Of a stretch of DNA of 13,056 bases, positions 6,379 to 13,056 are shown piece after piece (the first letter of the stretch is position 1; the number at the start of each line of letters is the position of its first letter). The notes beneath the pieces are model-generated. The model was not told where the DNA came from. It saw nothing but the letters and a program-made list of their open reading frames with translations, and searched no databases. The stretch lies in NCBI GenBank assembly GCA_030589965.1, contig JAUUZM010000043.1:1-13056 (forward strand), given 5' to 3'. The DNA is from Bacteroides sp. GTDB lineage: Bacteria; Bacteroidota; Bacteroidia; Bacteroidales; SM23-62. The translations under genes and the position numbers were made by a program.

Positions 6379-8835
6379 ATGTTCAGAAACTACCTGAAAC
6401 TAGCCCTGCGCAACCTGATCCGGAACCGGGTGCAAAGTATTATCCAGATCCTCAGTCTTACCATAGGATTGACTGTATTTAGCCTGATCAGTCTTTATGT
6501 ATACGATGAAATTACCATTGACCGGAACAATCCGGGATTTGAAACTGTGTACCGGATTGAACAGCCTGAATCGACCCGTAGTAAGGATGTTCTTCGCCTT
6601 TCAATGGGACTCTTATTCAAAGAAAAACTTCCGGAGATCCAGAGTATGGCAATGATTTCACCAGGAAGTACCTTACTCCTCACCTATCTGGAAGAATCCG
6701 GAAGAGCTTCAAAACAGGTAACGCTTCAGAATTTTATTCATGTGGATTCAGGTTTTCAGGATATATTCCCACAGGAGTATCTCCTGGGCGATCAGCATAC
6801 CTCCCTCAAAGATCCCTATTCCATTGTCCTTACTGAAAGTACCTCAAAAAAACTTTTTGGTTATGAGAACCCGGTAGGCAAAATCCTAAACAATAATCTG
6901 ACGATAACAGGTGTTATTAAGGACCCTTTAAATACGCATTTGAAGTTCGAGGCCATCCAATCCCTGGAAAGGATTTTGCAAAACAAAAACATAAATAAAG
7001 ATGACCTCTATTCAATTTATAAAATTTATAAATTCGATGTAATCAAATGTGTCACATACATTAGAATTCATCAAAATTCGGATACGAAGGAATTGGAGCA
7101 AAAGATGAGTGATGCCTGGATGGAGTTCTCAGAGTTGAATAATATCAGTTCTAATACCGAAAAGGAGTTTTTTCTCAATCCTCTGAAAAAGGTGCATTTC
7201 TCAGATATCGAACCCTGGAGTTCCTATATGACAAGGGTTGACAAGGGGGTTTTGGCAGGGATATTCGGACTGGGACTGAATCTTCTGTTACTCGGGATTA
7301 TCAATTATGTCAATCTGACTACTGCCAGGGCTTCCAGGCGCAGGAAGGAGGTTGCCATAAAAAGAATAGTTGGTTCAACCAGATCCAAACTAATATTCTA
7401 TTTTTTGACGGAATCAGTCCTTACCGTATTTATTTCCTTTCTCTTTGCAGCAACCTTTATGCAATTGCTGTTTCCCTGGTTCAACAATCTTCTTCAGGCA
7501 GATATAAATTTGTACTTCCTTGCTATGCCACGAATCTGGGTATTGATCCTCCTTTCTGTATTGGCAATAGGATTAATCTCTGGAATATATCCATCCATAA
7601 GGATGTCAAAAGGGCCTGCACTGATTGCCCTTTCAGAAAATGATGGCAAGAACAACAAGGAACTTCTAATCAGAAGAGTTCTAATGATGATGCAATTTAC
7701 AGTTGCCGTTATCCTGATGATTGTAATTCTATCCATGCATCTTCAGGTCCGGTATATGAAAAACAATCGTCTTGGATTCCTTGAAGACAAGATCGTCTGG
7801 ATCAATACAGAAGGAATTATTCCGACGGAATCAAGATCTCAAATAATACCAAGAATGTTGAATGTACCCGGCATTGAATCAGCCTGTTTAACCGAAAAGG
7901 TTCCCGGTGCAATTAAACATAATAACTCAAAGTTAAATTGGTCCGGTCATACTTTGAATGGCTATGATATTGAGTGGTTTTGGGCTACTCACGAGTTTTT
8001 TAATGTATATGGGGTAAAGCTCACACACGGACAGGAAACCCTTGATTTCCTGGATCATATTCCTGCGAAAACCGAGAGAACGGATACAATTGACAGGGCT
8101 ATTTTCATGATAAATGAAACCTGCAGAAAAATCCTTGAACTGGATGATCCCGTTGGTACCCCAATTACTGAAAGCCATAATTTCTCAGGCGCATTCGAAG
8201 ATTTTCATTTCCAGTCACTTCGATACCAAGTTGAACCCCTGGTTATAGTCATCAACAATAATTTAAAAAATACAAGGCATTTGAGCCTAAAAATCAGGGG
8301 TGACAACCTTCAAAAAACCCTGCGTCAGGCCGGAAAAGAACTCGAAAAAATGAGACTCAAAAACACAATAAACCAGGGTGCAACTTCCATACCTCTTAAA
8401 TTTGAGTATCTGGATGATACATTTAACCGCCTATATGAGCAAGAGGAAAGAATACACTCAGCTTCTCTGTATATCTCGGTTCTGTCATTAATCATTGCCT
8501 GCCTGGGACTATTCGGCCTGTCCACCTTTATGGCACAACGCCGTACCAAGGAGATAGGGATCCGCAAGACAATGGGATCATCTACAAAGCAGGTGTTCAT
8601 GCTACTTGCCACTGATTTTATTAAATGGGTTTCCATTTCAATTCTAATAGGTCTGCCAGTCGGACATTTGGTTATGAACAAATGGCAGGAACAATTTGCC
8701 TACAAGGCTGATATTGGTATCTGGGTATACCTGGTAACCACGCTAATCGCATTCGGAATCGCTTTTCTCACGGTGACCTGGCAGTCAATTAAAACAGCCA
8801 TCACGAACCCTGTAGATTCTTTAAGATATGAATAA
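6379..8835 (+). CDS. FtsX/MacB-type ABC transporter permease (second of tandem pair)
   Basis: This 818-residue paralogue of the preceding permease is organised the same way. It has an N-terminal helix (21-41), a periplasmic domain (about 42-288), helices near 290-310, 341-365 and 386-406, a central helix (433-453), a second periplasmic domain (about 454-690) and helices near 695-716, 746-765 and 780-800. Matching hallmarks are NYVNLTTARAS (309-319), KEVAIKRIVGST (323-334) and KEIGIRKTMGSS (724-735). Both proteins end in the same decapeptide TNPVDSLRYE, which points to an old tandem duplication; the periplasmic domains have diverged strongly, while the membrane and cytoplasmic parts have not. 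The ATG lies 28 bases after the upstream stop with no terminator between, so the pair should share the sigma-54 transcript. The two may form a heterodimer or serve different ligands. No ATPase, fusion protein or outer-membrane channel accompanies them. Confidence 0.93.
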   Translation: MFRNYLKLALRNLIRNRVQSIIQILSLTIGLTVFSLISLYVYDEITIDRNNPGFETVYRIEQPESTRSKDVLRLSMGLLFKEKLPEIQSMAMISPGSTLLLTYLEESGRASKQVTLQNFIHVDSGFQDIFPQEYLLGDQHTSLKDPYSIVLTESTSKKLFGYENPVGKILNNNLTITGVIKDPLNTHLKFEAIQSLERILQNKNINKDDLYSIYKIYKFDVIKCVTYIRIHQNSDTKELEQKMSDAWMEFSELNNISSNTEKEFFLNPLKKVHFSDIEPWSSYMTRVDKGVLAGIFGLGLNLLLLGIINYVNLTTARASRRRKEVAIKRIVGSTRSKLIFYFLTESVLTVFISFLFAATFMQLLFPWFNNLLQADINLYFLAMPRIWVLILLSVLAIGLISGIYPSIRMSKGPALIALSENDGKNNKELLIRRVLMMMQFTVAVILMIVILSMHLQVRYMKNNRLGFLEDKIVWINTEGIIPTESRSQIIPRMLNVPGIESACLTEKVPGAIKHNNSKLNWSGHTLNGYDIEWFWATHEFFNVYGVKLTHGQETLDFLDHIPAKTERTDTIDRAIFMINETCRKILELDDPVGTPITESHNFSGAFEDFHFQSLRYQVEPLVIVINNNLKNTRHLSLKIRGDNLQKTLRQAGKELEKMRLKNTINQGATSIPLKFEYLDDTFNRLYEQEERIHSASLYISVLSLIIACLGLFGLSTFMAQRRTKEIGIRKTMGSSTKQVFMLLATDFIKWVSISILIGLPVGHLVMNKWQEQFAYKADIGIWVYLVTTLIAFGIAFLTVTWQSIKTAITNPVDSLRYE

Positions 8836-8865
8836 GAGAAAAACCGCCCCAAATTCATGAGGCGG
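8836..8865 (-). terminator. Rho-independent terminator of the small membrane-protein gene
   Basis: On the minus strand, the stem formed by CCGCC (bases 8865-8861) and GGCGG (8848-8844) is followed at once by TTTTTCTCTT (8845-8836 side). One mismatch then two further pairs could extend the stem toward a loop of about six bases. The plus-strand side has no T-run, so it serves the gene at 8901-9116 rather than the converging permease gene, whose stop codon it nearly touches. Confidence 0.6.
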
Positions 8866-8900
8866 CTGATCTGAGGTCGATATGTTAATCTATCTGAACT

Positions 8901-9116
8901 TTACTGCTGCGATGGATCTTCATCTTTTACCAGAACCGTGAAGATAAACAGAATAACAGCTGCGGCAGCAAAAACTACCATCAGTGATACAAACATTTTC
9001 TTAATGATGTCTTCCAGTGATATTATATCCCAGATGCCCAGAAGTGCAACTGCTGTAAATAAGAGTACCAGCGCAATCAGGAAATAGGATATTACTTTTT
9101 TAACGGTTTTATTCAT
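8901..9116 (-). CDS. Small two-helix membrane protein, function unknown
   Basis: This 71-residue protein has two hydrophobic helices (about 8-28 and 41-63), a short acidic turn between them (around WDIISLEDIIKK), a basic N-terminus (MNKTVKKV) and a charged C-terminal tail ending KDEDPSQQ. The positive N-terminus suggests both ends are cytoplasmic. I do not recognise a named family; similar small membrane proteins are frequent and unannotated in Bacteroidota. Evidence that it is a real gene is the clean helix pattern, a terminator just downstream and a promoter-like sequence just upstream. It is a single-gene unit converging on the permease operon, and nothing ties it to either neighbour functionally. 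Confidence 0.7.
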   Translation of the reverse strand: MNKTVKKVISYFLIALVLLFTAVALLGIWDIISLEDIIKKMFVSLMVVFAAAAVILFIFTVLVKDEDPSQQ

Positions 9117-9151
9117 GATTATTGGATTTGGTTTAAAGTAGTTCTCAGAAA

Positions 9152-9184
9152 TAAAGGTAATTCATTATTTATTGAGCTAATAAA
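9152..9184 (-). promoter_or_regulatory. Weak promoter candidate for the small membrane-protein gene
   Basis: Read on the minus strand, TTTA (bases 9184-9181) is followed after 21 bases by TACCTTTA (9159-9152). Each element differs from the Bacteroides consensus TTTG-N19-21-TAnnTTTG at one position. The box ends about 35 bases before the ATG at 9116. The surrounding 9117-9230 gap is AT-rich and holds nothing else I can identify. Confidence 0.28.
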
Positions 9185-9230
9185 TTTTTAGAGGTGATTT
9201 TTGAGTTGTGATGTTAAATTTCAGAACCTT

Positions 9231-10058
9231 TTATTCTAGACTTACTTTTCCGGTACGTGGATCCAGGCTGATTCCATCCATGGATGAATCTTTGAGCAGA
9301 ACCTCCCCGATCTTACCCCTGCTCAACAAATCTTCGGGTGAGCCTTCAATGACTCCATCCTCTCCCATAAGCCATATTTTATCAGCCTCCTGAAGGCTTA
9401 ACTGAAGGTCATGGGTTGAAAAAAGTATGGTCTTCCCATGTTCTCTGGCCAGTTTACCCAGCAGGAGGGTAATTTCATATTTATGGGTAAGATCAAGGAA
9501 AGCTGTGGGTTCATCCAGTATAAGGATTTCAGTATCCTGTGCAAGGGTCCTTGCAATCATTGCCCTCTGCCTCTCCCCGTCACTTAGCTCATCCAGATCT
9601 CTGTCCACCAAGTCATCCAGGGACGTCACTGCGATTGCCCTGTCAATCATTTCATGGTCCGATGAAGATAAACTCCCGAACCAACCTGTATGTGGATATC
9701 TCCCCATTGCTACCAGATCCCTTACTCTCAATCCCTCCACCCGAATCACCTCTGTCGAGACAAATCCGAGCATTCTTGCTATTTCCATGCGCTGGTACTC
9801 ATGTACCGGCCGGCCTTTAATAATAATCTTTCCGCCCAGCGATTCCTGTAACCCTGCCATAGTTCTAAGCAATGTACTTTTGCCGCATCCATTCCTTCCC
9901 ATAAGAGAGACGAGTTCCCCCCTGAAAACGTTACAATCAATTTTTCCTGAGAGCGCAGAAGCCTTCTTGCCTTTCCCGTAGCCAATCTCCAGTCCCTCAA
10001 GCTTGATCAATTCTTTCCGATTTTCTGATGGATTTATATGTTTTTTCTTCTCCTCCAT
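9231..10058 (-). CDS. ABC importer ATPase, BtuD/FecE type
   Basis: This 275-residue cytoplasmic ATPase powers uptake through the permease encoded just upstream; substrates of this class are cobalamin, haem or ferric siderophores. Walker A is GRNGCGKS (54-61), the signature is LSDGERQ (158-164), Walker B is ILILDEPT (178-185) and the switch histidine is H216 in FSTHD. The segment LVAMGRYPHTGW (115-126) is typical of the BtuD/FepC group. At the Q-loop, where most members have a glutamine (VxQ), this protein reads GFVSTEV (98-104) with no glutamine. The ATG overlaps the permease stop by one base (TAATG), giving tight coupling. The first 17 residues, rich in Lys and Glu, precede the fold; the coupling supports this start. 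It is the last gene of the operon, and I see no clear terminator after it. Confidence 0.93.
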   Translation of the reverse strand: MEEKKKHINPSENRKELIKLEGLEIGYGKGKKASALSGKIDCNVFRGELVSLMGRNGCGKSTLLRTMAGLQESLGGKIIIKGRPVHEYQRMEIARMLGFVSTEVIRVEGLRVRDLVAMGRYPHTGWFGSLSSSDHEMIDRAIAVTSLDDLVDRDLDELSDGERQRAMIARTLAQDTEILILDEPTAFLDLTHKYEITLLLGKLAREHGKTILFSTHDLQLSLQEADKIWLMGEDGVIEGSPEDLLSRGKIGEVLLKDSSMDGISLDPRTGKVSLE

Positions 10059-11089
10059 TAACTCAGATTTGCAAAACGCTGATTTCTGACAACTATCCAG
10101 ACGACCACCGGGATGCCAATAAGGGCTGTCACGGAATTAATCGGCAGCAGCCTGTCCGATCCCGGAAGTTGGGATATCATATCAGCTATCAGCAAAACAA
10201 TTGCGCCAACCAGCATTACTGCCGGAATCAGTATCCTGTGATCGGCTGTTTTCCATATCAGGCGGGCGATATGAGGTACGGCAATCCCTATGAATCCAAT
10301 GGGACCACAAAATGCAGTTACCGTTCCCGCCAATATACTTGTACTGATAAACAGGAGGATACGCCCTGTCATCACATTGATCCCAATTGACCTGGCATAA
10401 TTCTCTCCTAAAAGCATGGCATTAAGTATTTTAATGCTCACAATCGAAAGTATTACTCCCAGTCCAAGACTCCCGGCAAGAACAGGCAACTGTCCGCGTG
10501 TAACATTTCCCAGGCTGCCCAGGGTCCACACAATAAATGTTTTCAGAAGGGTTTCATGGGTGAAGTACTGCAGAATACTCACGAAAGCAATCGTAATGCT
10601 CCCGAATAGAATTCCAAGAATCAGGATGGTCATAATATCCTTTATCCTGAATGAAACCAGCAGCAGCAACAGCATAATCAGACCTGACCCCAGCCAGGCT
10701 GCTGTTATAATTCCCCCGGTTTGAAAATGGAAATCCCTTCCGGGGAATAATATGTACGCTCCCATCACCAGAATGGCTACACCCAGGCTTGCTCCGGAGC
10801 TTATACCAAGGACATAGGGGCCGGCCAGGGGATTGCGAAATACCGTCTGCATTTGTAATCCGGCGAGGGAAAGGGACAATCCGGCAAAGACTGCCGTAAC
10901 AGCCCTGGGAATGCGAAAATCCTGAACGATGGTAATCCACTCAGACTGGCTGGATTCCCCTTTCAGAAGTATACTAAGCAATTCATTTACAGGAATATTG
11001 ACGGAACCCAGGAAAAGGTCCGCCAAAAAACTTATTAGAAGCAGGATCCCAAGGATCCCAAACAGGAAGATATACCTCCCCTTACCCAT
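10058..11089 (-). CDS. ABC importer permease, BtuC/FecCD type
   Basis: This 343-residue inner-membrane permease belongs to the cobalamin / iron-chelate importer group, whose members have about ten helices and work as dimers. Visible hallmarks are FRIPR (58-62), QTVFRNPLAGP then LGISSGAS (81-101), TLGSLGN (189-195), the cytoplasmic coupling region CGPIGFIGIAVPHIARL (261-277) and LPINSVTALIGIPVVV (315-330) near the end. I start it at ATG 11089 (MGKGRYIFLF), which overlaps the preceding small gene by eight bases (ATGGGTAA). An in-frame ATG at 11110 would add seven residues and lengthen the overlap to 29 bases. It is coupled on both sides: to the small gene before it and to the ATPase after it. 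Cobalamin is the usual assignment for this gene order in Bacteroidota, but siderophore or haem remain possible. Confidence 0.92.
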   Translation of the reverse strand: MGKGRYIFLFGILGILLLISFLADLFLGSVNIPVNELLSILLKGESSQSEWITIVQDFRIPRAVTAVFAGLSLSLAGLQMQTVFRNPLAGPYVLGISSGASLGVAILVMGAYILFPGRDFHFQTGGIITAAWLGSGLIMLLLLLVSFRIKDIMTILILGILFGSITIAFVSILQYFTHETLLKTFIVWTLGSLGNVTRGQLPVLAGSLGLGVILSIVSIKILNAMLLGENYARSIGINVMTGRILLFISTSILAGTVTAFCGPIGFIGIAVPHIARLIWKTADHRILIPAVMLVGAIVLLIADMISQLPGSDRLLPINSVTALIGIPVVVWIVVRNQRFANLS

Positions 11090-11357
11090 CTTTATTAAGA
11101 TCCTCCACAAGTTTCACCGATTTACCCAGATCCACCTTGATCTTATTAAAAAAGGCTTTTAATTTCTTCGGATCATTTTTGTCCGCCGGGTTATTCACCC
11201 TGTGGATCAACTCATTTCTAAGCTTGATAATATCGCGTATGACCTTATCTGTTTCGCCGTCCTTTTCCGGATGGTAGGATTTGTATGTGAAACATTCATG
11301 GATCAGATCGTAAGTGATACTATTAATATCATCTTTCAGTTCTTTAGTGCTGGCCAT
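11082..11357 (-). CDS. Small charged helical protein inside the importer operon
   Basis: This 91-residue soluble protein is rich in Lys, Asp and Glu, has no signal peptide or membrane helix, and looks all-helical. Its pattern is MASTKELKDDINSITYDLI, a short aromatic stretch with Tyr and His (CFTYKSYHPEK), then KLRNELIHRVNNP and a second lysine-rich helix ending VEDLNKDG. I recall similar small proteins of unknown function in Bacteroidota, but can name no domain. It sits 39 bases after the binding-protein gene and overlaps the permease start by eight bases, so its expression is tied to the importer. That placement suggests a cytosolic accessory role, for example regulating or assembling the transporter, or an unrelated housekeeping job; nothing in the sequence decides between them. 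Confidence 0.85.
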   Translation of the reverse strand: MASTKELKDDINSITYDLIHECFTYKSYHPEKDGETDKVIRDIIKLRNELIHRVNNPADKNDPKKLKAFFNKIKVDLGKSVKLVEDLNKDG

Positions 11358-11396
11358 ATTAGGTATGTTTTAATGCAATCATAAATATAGGAAAAA

Positions 11397-12620
11397 TCAA
11401 TGGAGATGCTCGTAATACACCAGTTTATGCTCCGGCAGAAGACCCGGATGAAATATACTGATCAGGTCAGCCAGGATCAGCTGGGGTTCCATCACCCCCT
11501 TTTCCCAGAAATCATTGCCTCCGGTTGGGTTCTGGCGGGCAGTATTATTGTATACCCCAGATTTTTTATAGGGTCCAAGTTTGACTAATCTTGCCTCTGT
11601 TTCCAGGATATCTTCCAGTTTGAGTGCGGAGCCACAATTGATCCAGAAGTCCGCATCAATAGCCCGCATAAATACAGACTCAAGATTAACCGGGGCTGCC
11701 TCATGGCTGTCCATATCCTTCCATAAAAAATCCCCTCCGGCATCCCGGATAAAGGCTGCAGCGAAAGACTTTCCTCCGGGAATATACCATGCATCCTTCC
11801 ATGGGAGTCCGGTTATGACAGTGGGCCTTTTGGCCGATGGATCTAAGAAATATTCAGCTACTGTCTGCTCTGCCAGATCCCGGTACTTTTCATAGTCAAA
11901 AGCTATCCCCTCAAAAATTGAATCGGCTTCAGATTCCATCTCAAAAAATGCAGCCATAAACTTCAGCCATTCCGTTTTTCCCAGTGGTTCATTCTCCAGG
12001 TAGTCTGCATTTAGGACGACCGGAATACCCAGATCTCCAAGCCTTTTCACCATCCCGCTGATGTCAGCAGTGACTCCGTAAGAAATAAGGACATCAGGTT
12101 TCAGTGAGATAATGCGCTCGTAGTTGAGGGACTGATCAGCACCAACATCAAAAGCTTCCTTATTGATTATGCGGTTTCTAAGCAATGGACTTGAAATGTA
12201 ATCCGGACCGGAAACACCTACTATGGTCCCGGTTTTACCCAGTGCGTCAATCATGGCCACATGTGTGGTAGACATGCAGATGACCCGTTTTACAGGTGTT
12301 TTAATAAGGGGAAGCTGCCGGAGTGAGTCAGGCACCTCATCCGGACTGGAGGAGAGAACATACTTAAGGTGGATTCCTGATGAACCCTGCCATGGATCAA
12401 TCACATGCAAAACCGTATATCCCGAATATTTTTCAATTCTGAATCCACGGGCATATTCCGTTCCGGTTCCCTCCGACCGGGATGAATCTCTCTGGAATCC
12501 TGTAACACCCGGGGAAGCATCCTTCTCAGGGGAATAACATGCGGGAAGCAGGATAGCCAAAAGCAGTACCCGAAGAAGTTTCGAAAAGAAAATGATCAAT
12601 GGCTTATTCTGGATATTCAA
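11397..12620 (-). CDS. ABC importer substrate-binding lipoprotein, BtuF/FecB type
   Basis: This is the periplasmic binding protein of the importer encoded downstream. From the chosen TTG start it has 407 residues. A signal peptide ends in lipobox LLPAC (lipidated Cys28). A region found in Bacteroidota members precedes the fold (RGFRIEKYSGYTVLHVIDPWQ, about 59-79). The helical-backbone metal-receptor fold runs from VKRVICMSTTHVAMIDALG (about 110-128) through LNYERIISLKPDVLISYG (165-182) and GIPVVLNADYLE (198-209) to FWEKGVMEPQLILADLISIFHP (371-392). Start choice: the only upstream ATG, at 12743, would overlap the preceding gene by 113 bases and place an odd 41-residue extension before the signal peptide. 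TTG 12620 lies ten bases after that gene's stop; TTG 12599 is an alternative that still leaves a usable signal. The ligand is probably cobalamin or an iron chelate. Confidence 0.88.
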   Translation of the reverse strand: MNIQNKPLIIFFSKLLRVLLLAILLPACYSPEKDASPGVTGFQRDSSRSEGTGTEYARGFRIEKYSGYTVLHVIDPWQGSSGIHLKYVLSSSPDEVPDSLRQLPLIKTPVKRVICMSTTHVAMIDALGKTGTIVGVSGPDYISSPLLRNRIINKEAFDVGADQSLNYERIISLKPDVLISYGVTADISGMVKRLGDLGIPVVLNADYLENEPLGKTEWLKFMAAFFEMESEADSIFEGIAFDYEKYRDLAEQTVAEYFLDPSAKRPTVITGLPWKDAWYIPGGKSFAAAFIRDAGGDFLWKDMDSHEAAPVNLESVFMRAIDADFWINCGSALKLEDILETEARLVKLGPYKKSGVYNNTARQNPTGGNDFWEKGVMEPQLILADLISIFHPGLLPEHKLVYYEHLH

Positions 12621-12630
12621 TGGATAGATC

Positions 12631-13056
12631 TTAACGGGTGATAAGAAATCTCTTTGAATCCATATATGAACCCTGACGTATCCTGAAAATATAAATTCCG
12701 GGCGTAAGTTCAGAAATATCAAGGCCTGCGTTGGATTGCCCATACAGGTTTTTTTGCAATACCAGATGACCAGTTACATTATATATTCTGATATCAACCG
12801 GTGTTCCGTTATGTATCCCTCCTTCAAAGTATAATACTTCAGTGGCAGGATTGGGATAGATACTGAGATCCCCTGTTTCAGGCAGGGTATAAACAGACGT
12901 TGGATCACCTTTTTTACCCCCCAGGCTCAGCAGCCCGGTATTATCAGGATCAAGCCAGTGTTTTAGCTGCTTGGAGGGTTCCGGGTAATAATCCCAGGCC
13001 ATGTCAAATCTTGTGAAATAATCATTTTTCTGAAAACTACAGGTTGCCTGTCCCCC
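12631..13056 (-). CDS. T9SS-sorted secreted protein, probable trypsin-like protease C-terminus (partial)
   Basis: The frame is open to the window edge, so only the last 141 residues are seen; the ATG at 13002 is internal. The end is a type A T9SS sorting domain: LSIYPNPATEVLYFEG, then VDIRIYNVTGHLV, LDISELTPGIYIFRI and KRFLIT, which directs export across the outer membrane and attachment or release at the surface. Upstream of it, GGQATCSFQKNDYFTRFDMAW and SKQLKHWLDPDNTG resemble the end of S1-family lysyl-endopeptidase-like proteases from Bacteroidota, where a G-G-x-A-x-C segment follows the catalytic GxSG motif and the LDPDNTG end precedes the sorting domain. The catalytic residues lie outside the window, so the protease call is tentative. 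The gene is ten bases before the binding-protein start and in the same direction, so they could share a transcript. Confidence 0.8.
   Translation of the reverse strand, partial: GGQATCSFQKNDYFTRFDMAWDYYPEPSKQLKHWLDPDNTGLLSLGGKKGDPTSVYTLPETGDLSIYPNPATEVLYFEGGIHNGTPVDIRIYNVTGHLVLQKNLYGQSNAGLDISELTPGIYIFRIRQGSYMDSKRFLITR

Noticed and set aside
7047..7057. Palindrome ATGTG-T-CACAT, sharing GTGTCA with the dyad
   Set aside because: It lies in the middle of the second permease coding sequence, lacks the outer arms, and an 11-bp palindrome is expected by chance at this scale.
9427..9981. 184-codon open frame on the plus strand
   Set aside because: It lies antisense to the ATPase gene, which has every catalytic motif; its translation has no recognisable domain.
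10028..10390. 120-codon open frame on the plus strand
   Set aside because: It lies antisense to the permease gene and its composition is unlike a real protein; a shadow of the opposite strand.
12621..12743. ATG-initiated N-terminal extension of the binding-protein gene
   Set aside because: It would overlap the protease gene by over 100 bases on the same strand and place 41 non-signal residues ahead of a clear lipoprotein signal peptide.

Overview
The window looks like Bacteroidota DNA, probably Bacteroidales or Marinilabiliales-like. The grounds are a type IX secretion (Por/T9SS) C-terminal sorting domain, TAnnTTTG-like promoter boxes, the near absence of Shine-Dalgarno sequences, tandem FtsX/MacB-type permeases beside an NtrC-type regulator, and moderate GC content. 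Coding density is high and no gene-free stretch exceeds about 200 bases. No rRNA, tRNA, CRISPR array, insertion sequence or prophage gene was seen.

Layout. (1) 65-997 (+): family 2 glycosyltransferase, with a promoter-like box just upstream. (2) 1020-3747 (-): a two-gene two-component system. The sigma-54-dependent response regulator comes first, followed after one base by a histidine kinase with two membrane helices and almost no periplasmic loop. (3) 3748-3929: a divergent control region. It holds a 38-bp near-perfect dyad and, about 85 bp further on, a good sigma-54 (-24/-12) promoter pointing at the permease genes. (4) 3930-8835 (+): two tandem ~810-residue FtsX/MacB-type permeases with no ATPase of their own. 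(5) 8901-9116 (-): a small two-helix membrane protein with its own terminator. (6) 9231-12620 (-): a compact BtuFCD/FecBCD-type importer made of a lipoprotein binding protein, a 91-residue conserved-looking small protein, a permease and an ATPase; the last three are joined by overlaps. (7) 12631-13056 (-): the C-terminal end of a T9SS-exported, probably trypsin/lysyl-endopeptidase-like protein, cut by the window edge.

How the genes fit together. The regulatory region shows, at base level, how the two-component system may control the permeases. The dyad fits an enhancer for the NtrC-type regulator at about -110 from the predicted sigma-54 start site, and it also lies 21-58 bp upstream of the regulator's own start codon. 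The kinase architecture (two helices, a loop of about five residues, then PAS and kinase) resembles intramembrane-sensing kinases such as BceS, which take their signal from an FtsX-fold permease. The inferred picture is a transporter-coupled envelope-stress circuit in Bacteroidota that uses sigma-54. The second half of the window is a probable cobalamin or iron-chelate uptake operon; its substrate cannot be read from the sequence.
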